A stretch of 64,000 bases of DNA from Burkholderiales bacterium (GCA_016213265.1 JACRBA010000015.1:1-64000); one strand, 5' to 3'. Shown: positions 36,011 to 44,981, counted from the stretch's first letter. The notes: generated by a model from the sequence alone, not told the origin. A program made the numbers and translations.

Positions 36011-36745
36011 TCAGCGGTCCCGGCCGGGCCGGTCCCAGAAGGCCGAGGCGCGCAGCAGGCGCTCGATGTCGCGGTGGAAGCGCTTGGGCTCCAGCGTGGC
36101 GGGGGCGCGCATCATCCACTGGCCCATGGGATCGACCAGGAACAGGTGGTCCTCCAGGGCCTGGCCGTCGTCGGCGGCCAGCCAGGCCTGTACGGCCTCG
36201 CGCGGCGCGCGCAGCACGGTGGCCGGGGCCTCGCCGGTGGTGAGTGCGGCGGCAATGGGCGCGCGCAGCGGCGCGTCGTCGGTGACGAGCCACACGCGGT
36301 CGATGCGCTGGCGCTCGCGGCCGGTCATCTCGCGCAGCTGGCGCTGCTCGTACAGGCGCGCCTCACAGCGGCGGTCGCAGTCACCGCCGGCCACCACCAC
36401 CAGCAGCCACTGGCCCTTGAGCGACGCGGGGGACACGGCCTGCCCGCCCAGGTCGCGCAGCGCCAGATCGGCCGGCAGGGCCCGCGGCGGGTCGATCAGC
36501 GTCGCATAGTTGCTGCGACCGGCCGGCCGCACCACGTAGTAGGTGAAGTACGACACGATGACCGGCGCGGCGCAGGCCAGCAGCACCAGCAGCGCGGTCA
36601 TGCGCCCGCGCGAGCGCGGCGCCGCCGGCAGCACGGGCGCCGGCCCGCTGTGCACGGTGAGCGCCATCGGGTCGGCCAGGGAGTCAGCCACGGGGCCGCC
36701 CGGCGCGCGCGCGGCGCCAGGGTCGAAGGAGTTGGAACCAGACAT
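36011..36745 (-). CDS. Membrane-anchored Sco-like/thioredoxin-fold protein of unknown function
   Basis: Single N-terminal [37 protein letters not shown] with CxxxC at the Sco motif position. An internal GTG at 36691 is an alternative start overlapping the SURF1 stop. Confidence 0.68.
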   Translation of the reverse strand: MSGSNSFDPGAARAPGGPVADSLADPMALTVHSGPAPVLPAAPRSRGRMTALLVLLACAAPVIVSYFTYYVVRPAGRSNYATLIDPPRALPADLALRDLGGQAVSPASLKGQWLLVVVAGGDCDRRCEARLYEQRQLREMTGRERQRIDRVWLVTDDAPLRAPIAAALTTGEAPATVLRAPREAVQAWLAADDGQALEDHLFLVDPMGQWMMRAPATLEPKRFHRDIERLLRASAFWDRPGRDR

Positions 36746-37478
36746 AGAGTCCTGCCGTGAGGGCCGAAAGGCCGAACCACTGGGCCGCGTAGCCGTAGTG
36801 CTTGTGCACGTCCACGGCCGGTTGGGGCCACTCGCGCCGCAGCCCGTCGCCCGCGTTGTCCGCGTGGGGCAGTTCCACCAGGGACAGCGGGCGCAGTGCC
36901 AGCCCGGTCTCGCGTTCGAAGGCCGGGCGGTCGAGATTCTGCCGGATCGCCCCGGCCGCGTCCTCGCCCAGCGAGGTCAACCGGGAGGGCCAGGGGGCGA
37001 TGCGTGCCTGCACCTCCACCAGCCCCTGCGCGGTGCGGTACGGCGCGATGCGGCTGCGGTCCGCCATGTCGCGGGGCAGCCAGCCACGCTGCACCAGCAC
37101 CGCACTGCCGTCCGCCAGGCGCAGCGGCGTGAGCACGAAGAACCCGGGGCGGCCCTCCATCTGGCGGTTGTCGAGGTACACCGTGTGGGCGACCGACCAC
37201 TGGCCGCTCAAGCGGATGCGGCGGTGATGGACGGCCGCGGCCACGGTCTCGTTCGCAGGCAGGGCGTCGGCCGCGAGGGGGGGCGCCGACGCCTGTGCGT
37301 CCCGCTCCGCCTGCAGTGCCTCTTTCTGGGCAGCCCGGGAGAGCTGCCACACGCCCAGACGCGCCGTGAGCAGCGTGAGCGCCACCGCGGCCAGCACCAC
37401 GATCGCGCGCCGGCCCCGGGACGCGACGGGCACTGCTGCGGCGGGATCCGCGGGAGGGGCCGTGGGAGGCAGGGTCAT
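36684..37478 (-). CDS. SURF1-family cytochrome oxidase biogenesis protein
   Basis: RLGVWQLSRAAQKEAL; LSGQWSVAHTVYLDNRQMEGRPGFFVLTPLRLADGSAVLVQRGWLPRD; C-terminal [22 protein letters not shown]. Confidence 0.92.
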   Translation of the reverse strand: MTLPPTAPPADPAAAVPVASRGRRAIVVLAAVALTLLTARLGVWQLSRAAQKEALQAERDAQASAPPLAADALPANETVAAAVHHRRIRLSGQWSVAHTVYLDNRQMEGRPGFFVLTPLRLADGSAVLVQRGWLPRDMADRSRIAPYRTAQGLVEVQARIAPWPSRLTSLGEDAAGAIRQNLDRPAFERETGLALRPLSLVELPHADNAGDGLRREWPQPAVDVHKHYGYAAQWFGLSALTAGLYVWFQLLRPWRRARAGRPRG

Positions 37479-37502
37479 GGGCGGGTGGAATAATCGGCGG
37501 CG

Positions 37503-37742
37503 ATGAAGTTCATCATCATCCTCGCGCTGCTTGGCATCGTGGCCGCGCTGGCCAGCGCCGGCCTGTTCATGTTGCGCAAGGGCCGCCCCGATGCCCAAGG
37601 GGCCGACAGCGATGGCCGTGACCGCCGCATGGCGCGCGCACTGGCCTGGCGGGTGGGGCTGTCGGTCGGCCTGTTCCTGCTCATCCTGCTGGCCTACGCG
37701 GCCGGGTGGATCGAGCCGTCAGGCCTGCCAACGGGCCGCTGA
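37503..37742 (+). CDS. DUF2909 / twin transmembrane protein
   Basis: 79 aa, two TM helices; MKFIIILALLGIVAALASAGLFMLRKG...RMARALAWRVGLSVGLFLLILLAYAAGWIEP. Confidence 0.82.
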   Translation: MKFIIILALLGIVAALASAGLFMLRKGRPDAQGADSDGRDRRMARALAWRVGLSVGLFLLILLAYAAGWIEPSGLPTGR

Positions 37743-37773
37743 ACCGCACCGCCCTGTCTCCCCAAGCGAAGAC

Positions 37774-37791
37774 GCCGCCCGGTCGGGCGGC
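37774..37791. terminator. GC hairpin between convergent DUF2909 gene and ctaE
   Basis: GCCGCCCGGTCGGGCGGC inverted repeat. Confidence 0.4.
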
Positions 37792-37832
37792 GCCAGGGGG
37801 CGGTGGCCGGGTGGGCCGCGGCCCGCCGGGCC

Positions 37833-38717
37833 TCACATCCAGTAGACGACGATGTACAGGCCGAGCCAGACCACGTCCACGAAGTGCCAGTACCAGGCGG
37901 CGCCTTCGAAGCCGAAGTGGCGCTGCGGGGTGAAGTGGCCCTTGGACAGGCGCAGCGTGATGAACAGCAGCATCAGCATGCCCACGAACACGTGGAAGCC
38001 GTGGAAGCCGGTGAGCATGAAGAAGGTGGAGCCGTAGATGCCGGAGCTGAGCTTGAGGTTCAGGTCGCGGTAGGCGTGCATGTACTCGTAGGCCTGGAAG
38101 CCCAGGAACACGATGCCCAGCAGCACGGTCAGCCACATCCAGAAGATCGTCTTGCTGCGGTTGCCGGCGATCAGCGCATGGTGCGCGATGGTGAGCGTGA
38201 CACCCGAGGTCAGCAGGATCGCCGTGTTGATCGTCGGGATGGGCCACGGGCCCATGGTGGTGAAAGGCTCCACCGTGCCGGCGGGCGCGGCCGTGGCACC
38301 GGCCACGGCGCTGGGCCACAGGGCCTTGAAGTCGGGCCACAGCAGCTGGTTCTCCAGGCTGCCGAGCGCCGGCACGGAGTGCACGCGGGCCCAGTACAGC
38401 GCCCCGAAGAAGGCGGCGAAGAACATCACCTCCGAGAAGATGAACCAGCTCATGCTCCAGCGGTACGAGACATCGATGCGCTGGGAGTACTGGCCGCCTT
38501 CGCTCTCGCGGATGGCGTCGCCGAACCATTGGTAGAGCGTGAACAGCCACACCACCAGGCCCAGCAGCAGGGACCACTTGCCCCACGCCGCGCCGTTGAC
38601 CCACTGGCCCGCCCCCAGGATGACGAAGAACAGGCCGAGCGCTGCCATGGCCGGGTGGCGCGATGGGGCCGGAACGAAGTAGTAGGGCGTCGCCCCGTGG
38701 TTGCTCGCTGCGGACAT
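37833..38717 (-). CDS. ctaE: Cytochrome c oxidase subunit III
   Basis: ATPYYFVPAPSRHPAMAALGLFF; FIFSEVMFFAAFFGALYWAR; FHGFHVFVGMLML; WYWHFVDVVWLGLYIVVYW. Confidence 0.97.
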   Translation of the reverse strand: MSAASNHGATPYYFVPAPSRHPAMAALGLFFVILGAGQWVNGAAWGKWSLLLGLVVWLFTLYQWFGDAIRESEGGQYSQRIDVSYRWSMSWFIFSEVMFFAAFFGALYWARVHSVPALGSLENQLLWPDFKALWPSAVAGATAAPAGTVEPFTTMGPWPIPTINTAILLTSGVTLTIAHHALIAGNRSKTIFWMWLTVLLGIVFLGFQAYEYMHAYRDLNLKLSSGIYGSTFFMLTGFHGFHVFVGMLMLLFITLRLSKGHFTPQRHFGFEGAAWYWHFVDVVWLGLYIVVYWM

Positions 38718-38776
38718 GCGTCTTTACTCCAAAGGAACCGTTGGAACGGTGTGTCTCGTTGTCTTGAATCTCGAAA

Positions 38777-39040
38777 TCAGGTCGCGGCGACGCCGCTGCC
38801 CACCACCCAGCGCACCAGCAACACCAGCGCCAGCACGAACAGCGCTGCCCCCACCACGCCGGCCACGATGACATGCACCGGGTTGAGCTGGCTCACGTCC
38901 TGCTCGTAGCCGCGCCCCTTGCGGATGCCCAGGAACGACCAAGCGACCGCGCGCAGCGTGCCCAGGAACGAGCCCTTGCGCTGCACCGCTTCGCGCAGGC
39001 CACCCTCGTCCGGCGGCGGCATCTGGGGCGTGGGGTTCAC
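38777..39040 (-). CDS. DUF2970 small membrane protein
   Basis: 87 aa from GTG (GTGA overlap with ctaG stop); LRAVAWSFLGIRKGRGYEQDVSQLNPVHVIVAGVVGAALFVLALVLLVRWVV. Confidence 0.78.
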   Translation of the reverse strand: MNPTPQMPPPDEGGLREAVQRKGSFLGTLRAVAWSFLGIRKGRGYEQDVSQLNPVHVIVAGVVGAALFVLALVLLVRWVVGSGVAAT

Positions 39041-39612
39041 GACTGGGCTCCCGGCGGCATGGGCACCTTGCCACCCACCTCGAAGAAGGTGTACGACAGC
39101 GTGATGGTGGTCACGTCCTTGGGCAGCTTGGGGTCGATGTAGAACACGACCGGCCACTGCTTGGCCTCGCCCGGCTGCAGCAGGTACTCGTTGAAGCAGA
39201 AGCACTCCAGCTTGTTGAAGTGCGGCGCGGCCTGGTGCGGCGCGTAGCTGGGCACGGCCTGCGCGGCCATCGCGTGGGGCTGGCGGTTGCGGAACTCGTA
39301 CATCACCGTGGCCAGCTCGCCGGGGTGCACCTGCACCGACGCGACCGCGGGCTTGAAATCCCACGGGCCACGCGCGTTGGCGTCGAACTCCACCGTCACC
39401 ATGCGTGAGGTGTCCACCTGGGTGTTGGCTGGCCGCTCGCGCCGGCCGCCCTGCTCCGCGAGGCTCAGCACGTTGATGCCCAGTGCGTCGCAGATGTGGC
39501 GGTACAGCGGCACCAGCGCATAGCCGAAGGCGAACATCGCCGCCGTCACCACCAGCAGCTTGACGACCATCTGCCGGTCGTCGCGCCGCGCGGGGAGCCA
39601 CTTGCGCACCAT
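39037..39612 (-). CDS. ctaG: Cytochrome c oxidase assembly protein CtaG (Cu-delivery)
   Basis: FAFGYALVPLYRHICDALGINV; HFNKLECFCFNEYLLQPGEAKQWPVVFYIDPKLPKDV. Confidence 0.95.
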   Translation of the reverse strand: MVRKWLPARRDDRQMVVKLLVVTAAMFAFGYALVPLYRHICDALGINVLSLAEQGGRRERPANTQVDTSRMVTVEFDANARGPWDFKPAVASVQVHPGELATVMYEFRNRQPHAMAAQAVPSYAPHQAAPHFNKLECFCFNEYLLQPGEAKQWPVVFYIDPKLPKDVTTITLSYTFFEVGGKVPMPPGAQS

Positions 39613-39636
39613 GGGGGTCGTCGTCTTTCGTTCGCC

Positions 39637-39756
39637 TCAGGGCCCCATCACCGCGATCTTGGCGATGAAACCCAGGGCGAACACCAGCGCCACGGACGCC
39701 AGGATCCAGCCCAGGCGGCGGTTGGCCCGCCGTTGTGCGTCACTCAGCCGTGCCAT
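39637..39756 (-). CDS. 39-aa single-TM small protein (cytochrome oxidase small assembly protein-like)
   Basis: Not in the ORF track. Reads MARLSDAQRRANRRLGWILASVALVFALGFIAKIAVMGP* between ctaD and ctaG on the operon strand. Confidence 0.75.
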   Translation of the reverse strand: MARLSDAQRRANRRLGWILASVALVFALGFIAKIAVMGP

Positions 39757-39775
39757 GGTGCTGCCCTTGACCCCG

Positions 39776-41413
39776 TCAACCGACGATGCGGGTGGCCGAG
39801 GCGTCCAGCTTGGGCGGCGTCTCGAAGGTGTGGAACGGCGCCGGCGACGGCACTTCCCACTCCAGACCCTCCGCGCCTTCCCACGGCTTGGCCGGGGCCT
39901 TCTCGCCCTTGCCGCGCATCATGGGCAGCACGACGAAGAGGAAGAAGTACACCTGCATCAGGCCGAAACCGAACGCGCCGATCGACGCGATCATGTTGAA
40001 GTCGGCGAACTGCATGGGGTAGTCGGCATAACGACGCGGCATGCCGGCCAGCCCCAGGAAGTGCATGGGGAAGAAGGTGACGTTGAAGAAGATCAGCGAG
40101 CCCCAGAAGTGGATCTTGCCGCGCGTCTCGGAGTACATGACGCCGGTCCACTTCGGGCCCCAGTAGTAGACGCCCGCGAACAGCGCGTACAGCGAGCCGG
40201 CCACCAGCACGTAGTGGAAGTGCGCCACCACGTAGTAGGTGTCCTGCAGCTGCTGGTCCACCGGCGCCATGGACAGGATCAGGCCGGTGAAGCCGCCCAT
40301 CGAGAACACGAACAGGAAGCCCACCGCGAACAGCATGGGCGTCTCGAAGGTCATGGAGCCGCGCCACATGGTGGCCACCCAGTTGAAGATCTTCACGCCC
40401 GTGGGCACGGCGATCAGCATCGTGGCGTACATGAAGAACAGCTGGCCGGTCACCGGCATGCCGGTCGTGTACATGTGGTGGGCCCACACGATGAACGACA
40501 GGATGGCGATGGACGCGGTGGCATACACCATGGAGGTGTAGCCGAACAGGCGCTTGCGCGCGAACGCCGGGATGATGGCGCTCACGATGCCGAACGCCGG
40601 CAGGATCATGATGTAGACCTCGGGGTGACCGAAGAACCAGAAGATGTGCTGGTACATCACCGGGTCACCGCCGCCAGCGGGGTTGAAGAAACTGGTGCCG
40701 AAGTGGCGGTCGGTCAGCGTCATCGTGATCGCGCCGGCCAGCACCGGCATCACCGCGATCAGCAGGTAGGCGGTGATCAGCCAGGTCCAGGCGAACAGCG
40801 GCATCTTCATGAGCGTCATGCCCGGCGCGCGCATGTTCAGGATGGTCACGATGATGTTGATCGAGCCCATGATCGACGAGGCGCCCAGGATGTGCATCGC
40901 GAAGATGCCGGCGTCCATCGACGGGCCCATCTGCAGCGTGAGCGGGGCGTAGAGCGTCCAGCCGGCCGCGGGGGCGCCGCCCGGCATGAAGAAGCTCGCC
41001 ACCAGCATGATGGCCGCGGGGATCATCAGCCAGAAGCTGAAGTTGTTCATCCGCGCGAAGGCCATGTCGGATGCGCCGATCTGCAGCGGGATCATCCAGT
41101 TCGCGAAGCCCACGAACGCCGGCATGATCGCCCCGAACACCATGATCAGCCCGTGCATGGTGGTGAACGAGTTGAACAGCTCGGGGTTGAAGAACTGCAG
41201 CCCCGGCTGGAACAGCTCCAGGCGGATGCCCAGCGCCAGCACGCCGCCGATCATCAGCATGGTGAAGCTGAACAGCAGGTACAGCGTGCCGATGTCCTTG
41301 TGGTTGGTGGCGAACACCCAGCGCCGCCAGCCCGTGGGGGCGTGGTGGTCGTGGTGTTCGCCATGGGCGTCGTGCGCGTGGCCGCCGGGGTGGTGGTCGA
41401 GAACAGCACTCAT
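39776..41413 (-). CDS. ctaD: Cytochrome c oxidase subunit I
   Basis: WVFATNHKDIGTLYLLFSF; WFFGHPEVYIMILPAFGIVSAII; HFHYVLVAGSLYALFAGVYYW. Confidence 0.98.
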   Translation of the reverse strand: MSAVLDHHPGGHAHDAHGEHHDHHAPTGWRRWVFATNHKDIGTLYLLFSFTMLMIGGVLALGIRLELFQPGLQFFNPELFNSFTTMHGLIMVFGAIMPAFVGFANWMIPLQIGASDMAFARMNNFSFWLMIPAAIMLVASFFMPGGAPAAGWTLYAPLTLQMGPSMDAGIFAMHILGASSIMGSINIIVTILNMRAPGMTLMKMPLFAWTWLITAYLLIAVMPVLAGAITMTLTDRHFGTSFFNPAGGGDPVMYQHIFWFFGHPEVYIMILPAFGIVSAIIPAFARKRLFGYTSMVYATASIAILSFIVWAHHMYTTGMPVTGQLFFMYATMLIAVPTGVKIFNWVATMWRGSMTFETPMLFAVGFLFVFSMGGFTGLILSMAPVDQQLQDTYYVVAHFHYVLVAGSLYALFAGVYYWGPKWTGVMYSETRGKIHFWGSLIFFNVTFFPMHFLGLAGMPRRYADYPMQFADFNMIASIGAFGFGLMQVYFFLFVVLPMMRGKGEKAPAKPWEGAEGLEWEVPSPAPFHTFETPPKLDASATRIVG

Positions 41414-41457
41414 GAGAGTTCCTTGGTACCTGGATGCGTCTGGACGTCAGCGGGCCA

Positions 41458-42630
41458 TCACTGGCGCGCGGCCTGCACTTCGGCGGGTTGCACCACCTGG
41501 CCGGTCTTGTTGCCCCAGTGGTTCTTGGTGTAGGTGACGACGGCGGCGATCTCGGTGTCGTTCAGTTGCTTCCACGAGGGCATGGCGCCGTTGGCCGCGC
41601 CATTCAGCACGATCTTGATCTGCGCCAGCTTGTCGTCGGCCAGCACGATGGGCGAGCCGTCCAGCGGCTTGATCGGGCCGGCGCCCTTGCCGTCCGGGCG
41701 GTGGCAGACCGCACAGTTGGCGGCATAGACCTTCTCGCCGCGGGCGATGAGGTCGGCCTGCGCCCAGACCTTGCTCGGGTCGTCGGCCTTGGCGGCGATC
41801 TTCTTCTGTTCCGCTGCCACCCAGGCGGCGTAGTCCGCCTTGGACAGCACCTTCACATGGATGGGCATGTAGGCGTGTTCCTTGCCGCACAGCTCGGCGC
41901 ACTGGCCGTAGAAATCGCCGGTCTTCTCGGCTCGGAACCAGTTGTCGCGCACGAAGCCCGGGATCGCGTCCTGCTTCACCGCGAAGGCAGGCACCATCCA
42001 GGCGTGGATGACGTCGGCCGCGGTGGTGATGATGCGCACCTTGGTGTCTACGGGCACCACCAGCGGGTTGTCCACCTTGAGCAGGTAGTCGTCGCCCTGC
42101 GGCGTGCCCGCGTTCGACAGCTCGCGATGGCCCAGGTCGAGCGTCGACAGGAACGAGATGCCCGCGCCCTCGCCCTTGAGGTAGTCGTAGCCCCACTTCC
42201 ACTGGTAGCCGGTGACCTTGATGGTCAGGTCGGCATTGGTGGTGTCCTTCTGCGCCACCACCGTCTTCGTGGCAGCGAAGCCCATCGCGGTGACGATGAG
42301 GAAGGGCACGATCGTCCAGGCGATTTCCACCGCCACGCTCTCGTGGAAGTTGGCGGACTTGGCGCCCACCGACTTGCGGTGCTTCAGGATGGAATAGAAC
42401 ATCACCCCGAACACGGCCACGAAGATGACCAGGCACACGATCAGCAGGCCGTTGTGCAGGGTCTGCACGTCGCTGGCGATGCGGGTGACCGGCGGATGCA
42501 GGTCGATCTGGTTGACGGCCGGCCCTCCCGGCAGGTCGTTCACGGCCATGGCCGCCGTCGACGCCAGGCCCGCTGCGAGCGCGACCGCGCCTGCGGCAAT
42601 GCGCTGGCGGAGCTGTGTTGTCATCTTCAT
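41458..42630 (-). CDS. ctaC: Cytochrome c oxidase subunit II with C-terminal cytochrome c domain
   Basis: CuA motif AELCGKEHAYMPIHVKVLS with GQCAELCGKEH; fused cytochrome c CAVCHRPDGKGAGP. ATG 42630 (MKMTTQLRQRIAAGAVALAAG signal peptide). Confidence 0.95.
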   Translation of the reverse strand: MKMTTQLRQRIAAGAVALAAGLASTAAMAVNDLPGGPAVNQIDLHPPVTRIASDVQTLHNGLLIVCLVIFVAVFGVMFYSILKHRKSVGAKSANFHESVAVEIAWTIVPFLIVTAMGFAATKTVVAQKDTTNADLTIKVTGYQWKWGYDYLKGEGAGISFLSTLDLGHRELSNAGTPQGDDYLLKVDNPLVVPVDTKVRIITTAADVIHAWMVPAFAVKQDAIPGFVRDNWFRAEKTGDFYGQCAELCGKEHAYMPIHVKVLSKADYAAWVAAEQKKIAAKADDPSKVWAQADLIARGEKVYAANCAVCHRPDGKGAGPIKPLDGSPIVLADDKLAQIKIVLNGAANGAMPSWKQLNDTEIAAVVTYTKNHWGNKTGQVVQPAEVQAARQ

Positions 42631-42720
42631 CGTCGTCGTCACTTCCGTTCCAAACCCAGACTTCGTCGGCGAAAGCATGTCGCAGGCAAGAGCGCCTAGC
42701 ACGCCCTCCCAGCACACGCT

Positions 42721-42734
42721 TTGATCCAGATTAA
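42721..42734. promoter_or_regulatory. Putative FNR/Anr-type box upstream of ctaC
   Basis: TTGATCCAGATTAA matches TTGAT-N4-ATCAA at 9 of 10 specified positions; lies between the methyltransferase stop and ctaC. Confidence 0.4.
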
Positions 42735-42744
42735 CCGGACGATT

Positions 42745-43686
42745 CTAGCCGGCCTGTTTTTTGGAGCCGGCGTTGCGGAGCATCAATTTCATCTCATCGA
42801 GAGCGATTTGTGTCTCCGCCTGAACCCGAGGTCCGGCGTCGGGCGCACGGAAAGCGTGGCCGTACACGAGCTCGACCTCGAGCGTGATCAGGCCATCGAC
42901 GGCGCGTTGCGTCAGCGCGCGGCACAGCCGGGTGCGCCAGCGCGGCGTGCGCAGCCCGGCGAAGCGCCGGGGCGAGAAGTTCGCGCCGAGTCCGTGCAAC
43001 TCGGCCACCAGGGCCTCAGCTGAACGGTAGGTCAGGCGCAAGGTCTCCTGGTCCATCACCGGCTCGGCCCAGCCGTGGGCCACCAGCATGTCGCCCAGGT
43101 CGTGCATGTCGACGAAGGGCGCGTGGGGCGCCCCCCAGCCCGCCTCGTCGTACAGCTCGCGCAGCAGCGACAAGCTGCCCGGCCCGAGAGTGGAGAACAT
43201 GAGGAAGCCATCTGGCGCCGTGGCGCGGTGCCAGGCCTGCATCAGCGGCTGCGGGTCGGGCGCGAAGTGCAGCTGCATGTTGGACCACAGCAGGCCGGCA
43301 CCCATGCCGGGTGTCTCGTCGACCGCGACATCGTCCGCGCCAGCCCGCCACATCCGCCGCCACCACGGGGCCGGCGCAGCGCCCCGCTGCACCGCTCCAC
43401 CTTCACGCACGGCCCGCACACGCGCCGAAGGGTAGGTGCGCGCCAGCCACTGCGCGCTGGCCCCCGCGCGGCCCGACCAATCGAGCACCAGCGCCGGCTC
43501 ACGCTTGATCCACGTCAAGCGCTCGGCCATGCGGCGTGCGGCTTCGGTGTGCAGCCAGGGCGGCTCGGCGGCCGCCTCGATGCGCTGGCGGGCGCGCTGT
43601 GCCGCACGCGCATCGAAGCGCGGGCTGGGGGCAGGAGCGCCCCCCGCTGCGTCGGCTGGCGTGGGGGGCGGGGGCGCTGCATGCAT
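42745..43686 (-). CDS. BioC-like SAM-dependent methyltransferase
   Basis: [15 protein letters not shown]...; GLLWSNMQLHFAPDPQPLMQAWHRATAPDGFLMFSTLGPGSLSLLRELY. Confidence 0.8.
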   Translation of the reverse strand: MHAAPPPPTPADAAGGAPAPSPRFDARAAQRARQRIEAAAEPPWLHTEAARRMAERLTWIKREPALVLDWSGRAGASAQWLARTYPSARVRAVREGGAVQRGAAPAPWWRRMWRAGADDVAVDETPGMGAGLLWSNMQLHFAPDPQPLMQAWHRATAPDGFLMFSTLGPGSLSLLRELYDEAGWGAPHAPFVDMHDLGDMLVAHGWAEPVMDQETLRLTYRSAEALVAELHGLGANFSPRRFAGLRTPRWRTRLCRALTQRAVDGLITLEVELVYGHAFRAPDAGPRVQAETQIALDEMKLMLRNAGSKKQAG

Positions 43687-43693
43687 CTGGGTC

Positions 43694-43701
43694 AGTATAT
43701 T
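43694..43701. promoter_or_regulatory. Superposed divergent -10 elements (TATATT on +, TATACT on -)
   Basis: AGTATATT between divergent starts at 43686 (-) and 43710 (+); each hexamer ends 7-8 nt before its ATG. Confidence 0.45.
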
Positions 43702-43709
43702 GAGCCGCC

Positions 43710-44477
43710 ATGCCACCCCTCGCCTGGAACCGCGTTCGCCCCAGCACGGGGCAGGGCCGTGCGGCACGTGGGCCTGGCTGGCCGGGCCGATGTGGCATCT
43801 GCCTGGCATGGACGCCGGGCGGCGGCGTCTGCCGGGCGTGCCTGGACACCCACGCCCCCGCCCTGCCCCGCTGCCTGAGCTGCGCCGCACAGGTGCCGCC
43901 GGGCCTCGCGCACTGCGGGCGTTGCCTCGCGCGGCCGCCGGTGCATGTCCGTGCGGTGGCCGCCTTCGACTACGTGTTCCCCTGGGACCGTGCGATCGCC
44001 TCGTTCAAGTTCCGCGACGGCCTGGGGTGGACGGACTCGCTGGCCCGCGCCCTGTGCGATGCGGTCGCGCGTTCACCCGATGCCGGCGGCCCGACCGGCG
44101 CGCAGGTGGTGACGGCCGTGCCGCTGTCGGATGCCCGGCTGCGCGAGCGGGGCTACAACCAGGCCTGGGAGATCGCGCGCCGCGTGGCACGCTGGCAGGG
44201 CCTGCCGGCGCACCACGACCTGCTGCGGCGCCTGCGCGACACACCGCACCAGGCCTCGCTCGACCGCGCGGCGCGCGCGGCCAACCTGCAGGGGGTCTTC
44301 ATGCCGGACGGCCCCGCTGCACGCGCGGCCGTGCAGGGCCGCGTGGTGGCCCTGGTCGACGACGTCTTCACCACCGGCGCCACGGCCGGCGCCGCGGCAG
44401 CCGCGCTGCGCGAGGCCGGCGCCTCGGCGGTGCACGTGTGGGTGCTGGCCCGCACGCCCGCCCGGCGGGAGCGCTGA
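43710..44477 (+). CDS. comF: ComF-family phosphoribosyltransferase
   Basis: CGICLAW..CRACL, CLSCAAQ..CGRCL zinc-finger-like Cys pairs; LRERGYNQAWEIARRVA; VVALVDDVFTTGATAGAAAAAL (PRPP motif). Confidence 0.88.
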   Translation: MPPLAWNRVRPSTGQGRAARGPGWPGRCGICLAWTPGGGVCRACLDTHAPALPRCLSCAAQVPPGLAHCGRCLARPPVHVRAVAAFDYVFPWDRAIASFKFRDGLGWTDSLARALCDAVARSPDAGGPTGAQVVTAVPLSDARLRERGYNQAWEIARRVARWQGLPAHHDLLRRLRDTPHQASLDRAARAANLQGVFMPDGPAARAAVQGRVVALVDDVFTTGATAGAAAAALREAGASAVHVWVLARTPARRER

Positions 44478-44516
44478 CGCCGAGGCCTGGGCCTGCGCGC
44501 GGACGGACAATGCCGC

Positions 44517-44981
44517 ATGTTCCGCATCGTCCTCGTGCACCCCGAGATCCCGCCCAACACGGGCAACGTCATCCGCCTGGCCGCCAACACCGGCTGCGAG
44601 CTGCATCTGGTGGAGCCGCTGGGCTTCTCGATGGACGACAAGCTGCTGCGCCGGGCCGGGCTGGACTATCACGAGTTCGCCGAGGTGCGGCGGCATGCCG
44701 ACTGGGCGGGATTCATCGAGGCCGTGCAGCCACCGCGCTGCTTCGCCTTCACGACGCGGGCCACCGCGCGCCACACCGACGTGGCCTGGCAGGCGGGCGA
44801 TGCGCTGGTGTTCGGCAGTGAATCGGCCGGCCTGCCCGAGCCGTTGCGGGCCCAGTTCGCGCCCGAGCGCTGCGTGCGCCTGCCCATGCGCGCGGGCCAG
44901 CGCAGCCTGAACCTGAGCAATGCGGTGGCGGTGGCCGTCTTCGAGGGCTGGCGGCAGCACGGCTTCGCCGGCGCGGCCTGA
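44517..44981 (+). CDS. trmL: tRNA (cytidine(34)-2'-O)-methyltransferase
   Basis: MFRIVLVHPEIPPNTGNVIRLAANTGCELHLVEPLGFSMDDKLLRRAGLDY; FGSESAGLP; RSLNLSNAVAVAVFE. Confidence 0.95.
   Translation: MFRIVLVHPEIPPNTGNVIRLAANTGCELHLVEPLGFSMDDKLLRRAGLDYHEFAEVRRHADWAGFIEAVQPPRCFAFTTRATARHTDVAWQAGDALVFGSESAGLPEPLRAQFAPERCVRLPMRAGQRSLNLSNAVAVAVFEGWRQHGFAGAA

Noticed and set aside
41447-42715. 422-aa minus-strand ORF overlapping ctaC
   Set aside because: Shadow frame of ctaC without motifs; the 41458-42630 frame has the CuA and cytochrome c motifs.
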